Assembly: GCA_902634135.1 (NCBI GenBank)
Contig: CACPJB010000003.1
Location: 1 to 55,747 of the forward strand
DNA from: an uncultured Marinoscillum sp.
GTDB taxonomy: Bacteria; Bacteroidota; Bacteroidia; Cytophagales; MED-G16
Direction: 5' to 3'
DNA length: 55,747 nucleotides
Shown: piece by piece, positions 24,977 through 34,096 of the stretch
Position numbering within the stretch: position 1 is the stretch's first letter
How the letters are laid out: every line of letters starts with the position of its first letter
Made by a program: the position numbers and the translations under genes
Notes under the pieces: model-generated
Databases searched by the model: none
Told to the model about the DNA's origin: nothing
The model's input: only the letters and a program-made list of their open reading frames with translations

Positions 24977-26584
24977 ATGGCTGCTGGTAGTAATCCTAGA
25001 CAGAAAATGATTAACCTAATGTATTTAGTGTTAATTGCTATGTTAGCTTTAAATGTTGATACTAAAGTTCTGAAAAAGTTTATACTTATAAATGAAAGCT
25101 TTGAATCAACTAACTCTGAAAAAGTAGTAGATAATTCTAATAAAATAGAAGCAATAAGGTCTGCAGTTAATGACTCAGGAAATAGGAAAGAAGACACAGA
25201 TGTTCTTTCATTATCAGAGTCAGTTAGAGAAAAGTCAGATGCTGTTATTAACTATATGGCAGAAATTAAAAATACTATTATAGTAGAAACAGGAGGAAAA
25301 GATGCTAAGACCGGTATTAAAGGTTATAAAGACATAGACTTTGTATATAGTTTTATGCAAAAAGATGAAGATAAAAACGGCTTAAGTAATGGAGATGAGT
25401 TACAAAATTTTATTAATGAATTTTCAACTTTTATTCAAGATTCAGTTTATAATGGGGATGAAAATTCTGGTATTCATGATTTGGCTAGAAACGCTGATCA
25501 GATCCCAATGTATGCAGATGATCCACCAACAGATCCTTCATTTACTAAATTAAATTTTGGCTTTGGTACTTCTGCGGGGGCTGGACTTGCCACCTTAAGT
25601 CAATTACAGGCAGATGTTATCAATCTTGAAATCAAGGCATTAGATAAATTGGCAGCTTCAGTTGGAGCAGCTGACTTAAAGTTTGATGTAGTAACTCTTA
25701 CAACATTACCTGAACAAAAAGTGGTTGCTGCTGGGGCTAAGTACAGAACTCAACTGTTTTTATCTGCTGCATCTTCTGCAATAGTTCCAACAATGACAGC
25801 TGATGGCGATACATTAGAAGTTACTAATGGAAGAGGATATTATGAATTTACTGCTAAGGGTGCTCAATATGATAGAGAGGGATTATCAAAGCAAAGTTAT
25901 ATTGGTACAATAAGTGTTACACTTCCTGGTGGTAGAGATACAACTTTTATTGATACTGTTGAGTATTTTGTTGCTAGACCTGTAATTCAGATTCAGTCTG
26001 CTTCTGTTCAGGCATTATATCTAAATTGTGGTAATGAAATTACTGTTAATGTTCCAGCATTAGGTTCTGAGTATAATCCTACCTTCTCAGCGAGAGGCGG
26101 GGATGTTGTCAGAGGTTCAAAAGCTGGTCAGGTAACTATTATTCCAAAATCAAAAAAAGTTGATTTAAATGTTAGTAATGCTGGGAACTTTATTGGTTCA
26201 CAATCATTTGGAGTAAGGCAAATACCTGCTCCGGAAATTAAAGCTAGAATTAGAGGGAAGGAGATTGATGCAAAAACCGGAATCCCAGTCAGTACGCCAA
26301 GCTTCAGTCTAGACGCAATTGCTGACGCAAGTTTTGCAGAGTTTTTACCAAAAGATGCTCGTTTCCAGGTTAGGGAGGCTGAAGTAAATTTGGTAAGAGC
26401 TGGTAGAGGTGTTTCTAGACAAAGAGTAAACAGTAAAGATGTAAATCTGAATAAATTAGCTGGTAAAAGAAAAGGGGATAATATTGTGATTGAAATAAAG
26501 CGAGTGGCTAGAGCAAATTTTAGAGGAGAAGTTGAGGAATTCAAAAATTTTGCTCCTAGATATATAACAATACCATTAAAATAA
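24977..26584 (+). CDS. gldM: T9SS/gliding motor protein GldM (PorM)
   Basis: 535 residues. One N-terminal membrane helix (about 12-30, MYLVLIAMLALNVDTKVLK) is followed by a long periplasmic part with four domains, including the GNEITVNVPALGSEYNPTFSA region near residue 352. GldM is the rotor-like partner of GldL, spanning the periplasm to touch the GldK/N ring. Length agrees with the family (about 515-530). The residues SNPRQKMINLMYL at the start are diagnostic. Confidence 0.96.
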   Translation: MAAGSNPRQKMINLMYLVLIAMLALNVDTKVLKKFILINESFESTNSEKVVDNSNKIEAIRSAVNDSGNRKEDTDVLSLSESVREKSDAVINYMAEIKNTIIVETGGKDAKTGIKGYKDIDFVYSFMQKDEDKNGLSNGDELQNFINEFSTFIQDSVYNGDENSGIHDLARNADQIPMYADDPPTDPSFTKLNFGFGTSAGAGLATLSQLQADVINLEIKALDKLAASVGAADLKFDVVTLTTLPEQKVVAAGAKYRTQLFLSAASSAIVPTMTADGDTLEVTNGRGYYEFTAKGAQYDREGLSKQSYIGTISVTLPGGRDTTFIDTVEYFVARPVIQIQSASVQALYLNCGNEITVNVPALGSEYNPTFSARGGDVVRGSKAGQVTIIPKSKKVDLNVSNAGNFIGSQSFGVRQIPAPEIKARIRGKEIDAKTGIPVSTPSFSLDAIADASFAEFLPKDARFQVREAEVNLVRAGRGVSRQRVNSKDVNLNKLAGKRKGDNIVIEIKRVARANFRGEVEEFKNFAPRYITIPLK

Positions 26585-26587
26585 ATT

Positions 26588-27469
26588 ATGAAAAAGTTAA
26601 ATAAGATTCTTGTACTTTTTGTTCTACTGACCTTGCTGCCAGTAGAGGATTCATATTCTCAATCTACTGCTGAGTCAAATGGGTATAATCCTTTATCATT
26701 AAGACAAGTACATGAATCTTATTTAATGTGGAAAAAAACATTGTGGAGAAGAGTTGATTTGAAGGAGAAACAAAATAAGCCATTTTTTGCCAGAAATAGA
26801 GAGATGTCTAAGATCATAATTGAAGCTGTAGAGAGAGGTGTTTTAATACCATATAATAGTGATTCTGTTAATGACAGTAATGTTATGTCTAGAGAGGAAT
26901 TTATTGAAAACATTCAACAAGTTGATGAAGAGATAGAAGAGGAAGAAGAATTTGGCTTTGATTTAGATGATCCTTTTGCAGGATTTGAGGAGGGGGGGGA
27001 TGATCCTTTTGCTGAGGAAGTTGAAGAGATAGAAACAGGACCAATTTTTATTCCTAAAAGAGAATTTTCAATCTTTGAAATAAAAGAAGATCTATATTTT
27101 GATAGAATTCACTCAAGGATCTATTTTGACATACAGGCAATAACAATGTATCTTCCAGGAGATAGTTTTTATAATCCTGCTGGATTTGAGAAGCCAATTG
27201 CTTCATTTAGATTTATAGACCTTTATAACCTCTTCAAGTCTATGTCAAGAGACGCAATATGGTACAATGAGAATAATATTGCTCAGCATAAGAATTTGGG
27301 AGATGCTTTTTTACTTAGACTATTTAAAGGCATAATTGTCAAAATAGCTAATGCTGATGACATTAGAGTTTCTGAGCTTTATGCTAGATCTCGAAAAGAA
27401 GGAATTATGGCCAGCTTTAAAGTAGAGCAAGATCTAATGGAGTGGGAAGCTAATCTTTGGGAATACTAG
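26588..27469 (+). CDS. gldN: T9SS/gliding protein GldN (PorN) with acidic insert
   Basis: 293 residues with a signal peptide ending near SYSQS. The core is recognisable from LMWKKTLWRRVDLKEKQN near residue 48 and the C-terminal REFSIFEIKEDLYFDRIHSRIYFDIQ, ending LMEWEANLWEY. GldN completes the GldK/N ring. Between them, residues about 113-153 are a run of Glu/Asp with two DDPFA repeats, which I do not recall in model GldN proteins. The codons for Gly136-Gly137 lie in an unbroken run of eight G (26992-26999). The last 20 bases overlap uvrC, which converges. Confidence 0.95.
   Translation: MKKLNKILVLFVLLTLLPVEDSYSQSTAESNGYNPLSLRQVHESYLMWKKTLWRRVDLKEKQNKPFFARNREMSKIIIEAVERGVLIPYNSDSVNDSNVMSREEFIENIQQVDEEIEEEEEFGFDLDDPFAGFEEGGDDPFAEEVEEIETGPIFIPKREFSIFEIKEDLYFDRIHSRIYFDIQAITMYLPGDSFYNPAGFEKPIASFRFIDLYNLFKSMSRDAIWYNENNIAQHKNLGDAFLLRLFKGIIVKIANADDIRVSELYARSRKEGIMASFKVEQDLMEWEANLWEY
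26992..26999 (+). repeat. G8 homopolymer within gldN
   Basis: Eight consecutive G in a genome of roughly 30% GC. Gain of one G gives TGA within three codons of the tract; loss of one G gives TAG about ten codons on. This is the layout of a slipped-strand contingency site, though variation is not demonstrated. Confidence 0.6.
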
Positions 27470-29264
27470 TAAAGTAATTAATTATTTTTTCTGCTTTTTC
27501 TTTTCCTATAGTTCTAAATAGTTCTTTTTTGCTAGCTTTTTTAATATTTTCAATTGAACCAAAATACTTTATCAATTTAGTTCTTGTAACTTCTCCTATT
27601 CCGAATATTTCTTCTAATTCGGATTGGATAAATGTTTTACTTCTAAGTTGTTTATGGTATGTAATTGCAAATCTGTGAGCTTCATTCCTAATATTCTGTA
27701 TAAACTTTAACTCTTGTGTATTTTTGCCTAATAATATTGGAATAGAATCATTAGGAAAATAAATTTCTTCAAGTTTTTTTGCTATTCCGATTACATTTAT
27801 TTTATTATAAATTTTTAAATCTTTCATTACTTGACATGCTGAACTAAGTTGACCCTTTCCTCCATCTATAATTATTAAGTCTGGGAGCAAATTATTCTCT
27901 TTTATTATTTTTGAATATCTTCTGAAAACAACCTCCCTCATTGATTCAAAGTCATCCGGTTTTGTTACTGATCTTATTTTATATTTCCTGTATTCTCTTT
28001 TGTTTGGATATCCATCCTTAAAAAGTACCATTGATGCTACAGTATTTTTTCCTTGAATATTGGATATATCAAAAGATTCTATGTGAAAAGGTATTTTTTT
28101 TAGATTTAATTTATTCTTTAGATCAAGAAGTATCGATAATTTTTTTGTTTTTCTTTCTTTTTTCTCATTATATAAATTTTTCTTAAAGAAAAGTATATTT
28201 TTTAAACTCATATCCAATAATTTCTTTTTATCACCGGCTTTTGGGATATATGATTTAAGATTATTAGATACTATTTTATTTAAGTTAATATTTGAAATTA
28301 TATTATTATTAACGCTATTATATTTGAATTTTAAGTCCATAATTATTTGTCTTAATTCTTTTTTTTCGAGACTTAATTTTTTCTTTATTTTTAGAGATTC
28401 TGAACCCATGATCATCCCATTATTTATTTTTAAATAATTAATAAAATATGATTTACTATCTTCAATTATTCCTATAACATCAAGTGCATTATATTTATCA
28501 TTTACAATTATAGATTTAGACTGATATGTATCTAGAAGTTTTAATTTTTCTTTAATATTTTGAGATTTTTCAAACTCCAGTAATTCAGAAAACTCCTTCA
28601 TTTTATTTATGAGATGTTCTTTTACATTTTTAAAATTTCCCTTTAAGATTTCCCTTACATATTTTATATTTTCATTATAAGCTTTTTCAGATAATAATTT
28701 TTTGTTGTTTTTAGTATATTTTGCAAATCCGAGAATTAATGTGTTTCCATTTTTAGAATGAACATTTAATCCAATATTATTTTTTGGATCATTTATTTTT
28801 TTTTGAGAAAAATTATAATTGCTAACTCTAATTGGATAGATATTATTAATAATATTTAATAGGGAATTTATTCCTTTCACATTAGTAAAAGGTCCAAAAT
28901 ATTCTGATCCATCTTTTATATATTTCCTTGTTAAAAAAACCCTAGGAAACCTTTCTTTTTTGATAGAAACCCATGGGTATGTTTTATCATCTCTTAGTAA
29001 TATATTATACTTTGGTTTATATTCTTTTATAAGATTATTTTCAAGAAGTAAAGCATCATGTTCTGATTCTGAAATTACAAAATCAATTTTTGTAATTTCT
29101 TTTATCATTTTTAAGATTTTATTATTGTGTTGTTTTTGAAAATAACTTTTTACTCTCTTATTTAACCTTTTTGATTTTCCAACATATATTATATTAGACT
29201 CCTTATTTATAAATTTGTATACACCTGGTGAACTGGGAAGTTCAACTTTTTTAATATCTATCAT
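27450..29264 (-). CDS. uvrC: UvrABC excinuclease subunit C
   Basis: 604 residues, full length. It has an N-terminal GIY-YIG nuclease (SSPGVYKFINKESNIIYVGKSK, residues 11-32, shown here as the SPGVYKF and IIYVGKS motifs), a UVR motif near 215-245, the RNase-H-like C-terminal nuclease (IIDGGKGQLSSA near 462) and a terminal helix-hairpin-helix pair (about 555-600). It makes both cuts flanking UvrAB-marked lesions. It starts 3 bases after the PBP1A stop, so it is the last gene of a sprE-PBP1A-uvrC unit. The 3' end overlaps gldN by 20 bases, the largest convergent overlap in the window. Confidence 0.96.
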   Translation of the reverse strand: MIDIKKVELPSSPGVYKFINKESNIIYVGKSKRLNKRVKSYFQKQHNNKILKMIKEITKIDFVISESEHDALLLENNLIKEYKPKYNILLRDDKTYPWVSIKKERFPRVFLTRKYIKDGSEYFGPFTNVKGINSLLNIINNIYPIRVSNYNFSQKKINDPKNNIGLNVHSKNGNTLILGFAKYTKNNKKLLSEKAYNENIKYVREILKGNFKNVKEHLINKMKEFSELLEFEKSQNIKEKLKLLDTYQSKSIIVNDKYNALDVIGIIEDSKSYFINYLKINNGMIMGSESLKIKKKLSLEKKELRQIIMDLKFKYNSVNNNIISNINLNKIVSNNLKSYIPKAGDKKKLLDMSLKNILFFKKNLYNEKKERKTKKLSILLDLKNKLNLKKIPFHIESFDISNIQGKNTVASMVLFKDGYPNKREYRKYKIRSVTKPDDFESMREVVFRRYSKIIKENNLLPDLIIIDGGKGQLSSACQVMKDLKIYNKINVIGIAKKLEEIYFPNDSIPILLGKNTQELKFIQNIRNEAHRFAITYHKQLRSKTFIQSELEEIFGIGEVTRTKLIKYFGSIENIKKASKKELFRTIGKEKAEKIINYFTSIPKD

Positions 29265-29267
29265 TAT

Positions 29268-31559
29268 TTAGAAAATATCAGATGCATCAATTTTATCAAG
29301 AATTGTATCTAAAGAATCAGACTTAATATCATTATTATAGATTGAACAATCTATTTCAACGTTTATTATTTTTGTTGGTTTATCAAATTTTCCTTTTTTA
29401 ATGCCAAGTTCGGAATCGCTGTAGATGTCTAACATATATTGTTGCCAAATAGGCATTGCTGTTCTGGCGCCTTGACCAAATACCCAGTCTCTAAAGTGGA
29501 TACTCCTATCATCTCCACCTACCCAAGCTCCTGAAACGAGATTATGGGTAACTCCAACAAACCAACCGTCAGATGCGTTTTGAGTAGTTCCAGTTTTTGC
29601 TCCTACATCATTATTTAATGTCAGCTCTGGATTTAACCCTCTCGCAGTACCACCTTCTTCTTCTTTTGATCCTTTAAGCATGTGAAGCATTAGATATGCT
29701 GTTTCTTCACTCAAGGCTTCTTGTTTTGTAGGTATAAACTCTTGAATTAAGTTTCCATACTTGTCTTCAATTCTTGATATAAAAAAAGGTTCTGTCCAGA
29801 TTCCTTTATTAATAAAAGTACTATATGCTCCGACTAAATCAAAAAGAGATACATCGCCACCCGCTCCAAGACATACTGCTGGAACAGGGTCAAGTTTACT
29901 TTGTATCCCTAATTTTTTTGCATAATCTACTACTGTATTAGGGGACAATTTTTTAGTCATAAAAGCAGTAATTGAATTTACTGATTTTGCCATTGCTCTT
30001 CTAAGGGTCATTGTTTCACCAGTCCATTTACTATTATGATTATCAGGCCTCCAGTATGGAGGATCTTGTCCTGGTAGTTCAAAAACAACGGGGGCATCAA
30101 CAACAGGGTAACAAGGAGAATACCCATTATCAATTGCTGCAGCATAAACAATTGGTTTAAATGTTGATCCTGGCTGTCTTTTACCTTGTTTAACATGATC
30201 ATACTTGAAAAATTTGTGATTTATTCCTCCAACCCAAGCTCTTATATATCCACTTTTAGGTTCTATAGAGACAAAACCAGCCTGTAAAAAATTTTTATAA
30301 TATTTTAGTGAATCCATTAGGCTAAAAACAGTATCAATTTCACCCTCCCAGCTAAAAACTCTCATTTTTTTCTTTTCATTTAATTTCTTAAAAACAGCGA
30401 CGGTATCATTCTCCTTTTCTTTTAAGAGATCTTTAAAATATCGGGTCCTTTTAATTGTATTTTCTAAAAAATTTTCAATTTCAAATCCTTTTTCATCAAT
30501 CCATGGATTTCTTCCTTTCCAGTGTTCGCTAAAAATGCCTTGTAATCTTTTCATCTGTTCTTTTACAGAATTTTCTGCATATTCTTGCATTCGACTATCG
30601 ATAGTTGTATAAATTTTTAATCCATCTGAAAATAGATCATAATCATTTTCTTTTGCCCAGGCTATTAAATAATTTCTTACTACTGTTCTAAAATATGTTG
30701 CTTGTCCAACGTTTTGATTTTCAACTTTATAATTTAATTCAAGACCCATGGACTTTAGTGAATCGTATAGTTCTCTATCAACAATTTCATATTTATATAG
30801 ATTATAAAATATTTCAGCTCTTTTTTCAATTGCATTATCTGGATTAAAGTAAGGATTATATTTTGTTGGCTTATTTAATAATCCAACTATTATAGATGAT
30901 TCATTATAATTTAATTCTGATGGAAGTTTATTGAAATAAGTTTTAGCTGCTACTTTTATACCATAAGAATTACTTCCATATTCAGCTGTATTTAAATACA
31001 TAGAAAGAATTTCTTTTTTAGTATAGAATCCCTCTAGCTTTACAGCTACAATCCATTCTTTTACTTTTGAAATTATTAATCCTAGAAAAGGAACTCTACT
31101 TAAGGTTCCTCTCTTCTCTTGTCTGATTTTAAATAAATTTTTAGCTAATTGTTGAGTTATAGTACTACCTCCACCTTCTAATCCACTAGCTCCAAATGTC
31201 AAAATATTTTTTCCAACCCCGTAACTTGCTCTAACTAACCCTTTCAAATCTATTCCAGAATGTTCGTAAAATCTAATGTCCTCGGTAACCAAAAGTGTTG
31301 TTACTAGTTCTTTAGATAGTTCATCAAATTTAACCGGTGATCTATTATACCTAAAATATTTTCCTAATAACTTATTATCACTAGAGTATAATTCTGATGA
31401 CAATTCTGATTCAGGCTTCTCTAAATCTTGTAAACTTGGCATCCCACCAAATAAATTAAAAAAATTATAGTTTACTGAGACTATAAATAGTATAAGGAAA
31501 ATAATTCCGCCAATTAATGAGAACCATATCTTATTAATTATACTTTTTGATTTTTTCAT
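29268..31559 (-). CDS. Class A penicillin-binding protein (PBP1A-type glycosyltransferase/transpeptidase)
   Basis: 763 residues. One N-terminal membrane helix (about 11-30) is followed by a GT51 domain with catalytic Glu93 (TEDIRFYEHSGID) and the GGSTITQQLAKNL motif. The transpeptidase domain has the SXXK serine at Ser465 (GSTFK), SVN near 520 and KTGT at Lys655. It polymerises and cross-links peptidoglycan. Its ATG overlaps the stop of sprE by one base (TAATG), indicating coupling of wall synthesis to a T9SS component; uvrC follows 3 bases later. Confidence 0.95.
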   Translation of the reverse strand: MKKSKSIINKIWFSLIGGIIFLILFIVSVNYNFFNLFGGMPSLQDLEKPESELSSELYSSDNKLLGKYFRYNRSPVKFDELSKELVTTLLVTEDIRFYEHSGIDLKGLVRASYGVGKNILTFGASGLEGGGSTITQQLAKNLFKIRQEKRGTLSRVPFLGLIISKVKEWIVAVKLEGFYTKKEILSMYLNTAEYGSNSYGIKVAAKTYFNKLPSELNYNESSIIVGLLNKPTKYNPYFNPDNAIEKRAEIFYNLYKYEIVDRELYDSLKSMGLELNYKVENQNVGQATYFRTVVRNYLIAWAKENDYDLFSDGLKIYTTIDSRMQEYAENSVKEQMKRLQGIFSEHWKGRNPWIDEKGFEIENFLENTIKRTRYFKDLLKEKENDTVAVFKKLNEKKKMRVFSWEGEIDTVFSLMDSLKYYKNFLQAGFVSIEPKSGYIRAWVGGINHKFFKYDHVKQGKRQPGSTFKPIVYAAAIDNGYSPCYPVVDAPVVFELPGQDPPYWRPDNHNSKWTGETMTLRRAMAKSVNSITAFMTKKLSPNTVVDYAKKLGIQSKLDPVPAVCLGAGGDVSLFDLVGAYSTFINKGIWTEPFFISRIEDKYGNLIQEFIPTKQEALSEETAYLMLHMLKGSKEEEGGTARGLNPELTLNNDVGAKTGTTQNASDGWFVGVTHNLVSGAWVGGDDRSIHFRDWVFGQGARTAMPIWQQYMLDIYSDSELGIKKGKFDKPTKIINVEIDCSIYNNDIKSDSLDTILDKIDASDIF

Positions 31560-34015
31560 TACATGTAAAATTTACTAAATTCTTCATAGTTTTTAGACTT
31601 AAAAATCAAATTCATATTCTTTTCTCCAATAACAAAATTAGTATTTCCATTTATTTCCTCATTATTTAACTTTGATTTGAAATCTTTTTCTATTTGTTTC
31701 AAAATCTTATAATCCTTATAAGTAAATGCTTCAAAATGTATATTATCATCTAGTATAAATGAATATATATTAACAGTAATGTTTGCTTTATTTAAACACT
31801 CATTCAAAATTGATATTACTTTTTCTTTATTAATATTGGTTGTTGTGAAGAAGTAGTATTTGGAATCATTATTATTATTAAATTTTGGTAAACCACTATA
31901 AATAAATCTATTATGAACCTCTTTTGCTGATTGAAGAAGTGTTGATGCATATTTAATTGATGACTCATTTTTTGATTTTTCTAAAAAACTTTTTAATTCA
32001 AATTGTAAAGAAAAATTACCAGCTTGATTTCCTCTCCCTATAGCTTTTAGAAGAGACAAATTCTCAAAAAATGGATTTTTATTATAATATTTTTCTAATG
32101 AATCAACCTTTGAAATTACAACATTACTATTACCTTGAATTAAATTTTCATACAGAGTATTATATGTCTTTTTTAAAAAGTTAAGCTCTTTAAATTCATC
32201 AATTTTATAGTTAGGATTAATTATTAGTTTATAATATTCTGTGTCTTTGAAGTTGCTTAATATTATATCTTTATATTTAGCATTATCTTTTTCAATTAAA
32301 TAAAGTTGATAATAAATCTCTGGTAAATGTTTAGAGAAATTGAACCTATTAATAAAATTATTAAACACTTCAATACCTCTTTCAATTTCATTTAGCTTTT
32401 GAATGTAAATTTTTCCAACAGCATAATATGCCTCTTCAATTTCTTTTAATAGAGCTTCTTTTTGATTTTTTTCAAACGGTAAAGATGATTTTATTTTGTC
32501 TACAGTTTGAACATCATCAATAATCTCTTCATTTTCGTTAATTTTAGAGTCTTCCTTTTGAGTTATTAAGTCATTTACTTCATTATTAAAGCTTGATTTA
32601 GAAATTAATCTCCAATTATCTTTTAACTCTCTATTTCCCCAAACTCTTTTAAAATCATTAATCCCAATACTAATAATTGATGAGTTATTAAAATACCATT
32701 CACCTTCATTATTGTTTAATATTATTTTTGATTCATTTAGTGAAAAATTTTGTTGACTTGTCGATCCTACCTTACGTTTTTCATTTTTTTTATTCAACTT
32801 TATTTTCTTTTTAAGAATTTCATCAAGTTCAAAGTCTGGAATTGTAGTTAAATAAATTAAACTGTCATTTAATTGAATAATATCTAAGTTCTTAACAAGA
32901 TCATTTAAGATATCACTCTTAGATTTTAATATATCATAGTCTTTATATTCTCTACTTATATAAGTAAGAGCACTGTCATAATAGAGTTTTGCTGATCTGT
33001 AATTATATATTTTATCATAATATATGTCGGCTATATTTTTATAAGTATAAAACAGTAATTCGTTTTTATTTTGATTTTTTTTTGTAGAAATATTAAAATT
33101 TTTAATAGCATCATTATATTTTTCCTTTTTATAATTAGATAAACCAATTTCAAAATATATTCTGTCAAGGTTATCTATATTTTTTTTGTCTCTAATTAGC
33201 TTATTAAAAAACTTATCAACTTCATTTTTTTCATTATTTATTAATGCTTTTGAATAAAAAATTTTTGCATTAAATTCCATCTCAAAAGAAGGGTTGTTTT
33301 TAATGCATTTTTTAAAATAATCTTGTGCTAATTCGTATTCTTGATTGATTAAGTATACTTGTCCAATAGCAAAATAGACTTTGTTAATTAAACTTTTTTT
33401 CTTAGCAATTGATTCTATAGATATAAGTTCTTTAAATAATTTTTCTATATCATTGATTTTTTTAAAAAGAGCATGGGCAAATAGATGATATTCTAGAATT
33501 AATTCCTTGTCTAATGTTTTTTTTTGTAAAAAATTGTATACCTCTATTGCTGAATTATAATCTTCTTTTTCAGTATATGCTCTCATTAAATAAATTAATG
33601 ACATTTGTTTTGCATATTCGTTATTAGATTTAGAATTAACATATTTAAGAGTTGTTATTGCTTGATTAATTTCTAAGGCTAAAAGCCTGGTTTTCCCTAT
33701 AAGAGCATAACTTGGATAAATATATTTCGAGCCTTCATGCCTTTGAATTAATATAGAAAGTTTTTTGATAATATCTTCTTTTTTATCAGATAAGCCAGAT
33801 ATTTGGTTTGTATCAATTTCATATGATAGATTAATCAGACTATCATAATTACTATTATTTATTTTATATAAATCATTTTCAATTTCATTTATTGACTCAG
33901 TTGCTAAAAAATACCCATTATATTTTGCTGCTGTGTCATTATAAGCTCTATTAATTATAGAGTTACATGAGACATTAATAAAAAACAGAATTAAAGATGG
34001 AATATATAATCTCAT
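31559..34015 (-). CDS. sprE: SprE/PorW-like T9SS lipoprotein with TPR repeats
   Basis: 818 residues with a lipoprotein signal (Cys17, FINVSC). The residues after the cysteine, INRAYNDTAAKYNGYF, match the characteristic start of SprE/PorW proteins, which also carry an array of TPR repeats; here these are at about 105-375 and again near 545-600. SprE/PorW is an outer-membrane-associated lipoprotein needed for type IX secretion and gliding that links the motor to the translocon. Size is near that of F. johnsoniae SprE. PBP1A and uvrC follow in the operon. On the upstream side a TAACTTTG element and a hairpin-forming repeat lie in the leader. Confidence 0.82.
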   Translation of the reverse strand: MRLYIPSLILFFINVSCNSIINRAYNDTAAKYNGYFLATESINEIENDLYKINNSNYDSLINLSYEIDTNQISGLSDKKEDIIKKLSILIQRHEGSKYIYPSYALIGKTRLLALEINQAITTLKYVNSKSNNEYAKQMSLIYLMRAYTEKEDYNSAIEVYNFLQKKTLDKELILEYHLFAHALFKKINDIEKLFKELISIESIAKKKSLINKVYFAIGQVYLINQEYELAQDYFKKCIKNNPSFEMEFNAKIFYSKALINNEKNEVDKFFNKLIRDKKNIDNLDRIYFEIGLSNYKKEKYNDAIKNFNISTKKNQNKNELLFYTYKNIADIYYDKIYNYRSAKLYYDSALTYISREYKDYDILKSKSDILNDLVKNLDIIQLNDSLIYLTTIPDFELDEILKKKIKLNKKNEKRKVGSTSQQNFSLNESKIILNNNEGEWYFNNSSIISIGINDFKRVWGNRELKDNWRLISKSSFNNEVNDLITQKEDSKINENEEIIDDVQTVDKIKSSLPFEKNQKEALLKEIEEAYYAVGKIYIQKLNEIERGIEVFNNFINRFNFSKHLPEIYYQLYLIEKDNAKYKDIILSNFKDTEYYKLIINPNYKIDEFKELNFLKKTYNTLYENLIQGNSNVVISKVDSLEKYYNKNPFFENLSLLKAIGRGNQAGNFSLQFELKSFLEKSKNESSIKYASTLLQSAKEVHNRFIYSGLPKFNNNNDSKYYFFTTTNINKEKVISILNECLNKANITVNIYSFILDDNIHFEAFTYKDYKILKQIEKDFKSKLNNEEINGNTNFVIGEKNMNLIFKSKNYEEFSKFYM

Positions 34016-34029
34016 ATTTTTAATTAAGC

Positions 34030-34050
34030 AATAGCTAAAACGTAGCTATT
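34030..34050. repeat. Inverted repeat in the sprE leader
   Basis: AATAGCTA, a five-base loop AAACG and TAGCTATT form perfect 8-base arms, located 15 bases upstream of the sprE ATG and 46 bases before the divergent M23 gene. If the TAACTTTG at 34112-34105 is the promoter, this hairpin is in the sprE mRNA leader. Confidence 0.55.
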
Positions 34051-34096
34051 AAATATTTATTTTTACATATAATATAAAATAATAATTTATTATACC

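Noticed and set aside
26128..26544. 138-codon minus-strand frame opposite gldM
   Set aside because: No family resemblance, and gldM is complete and well conserved here.
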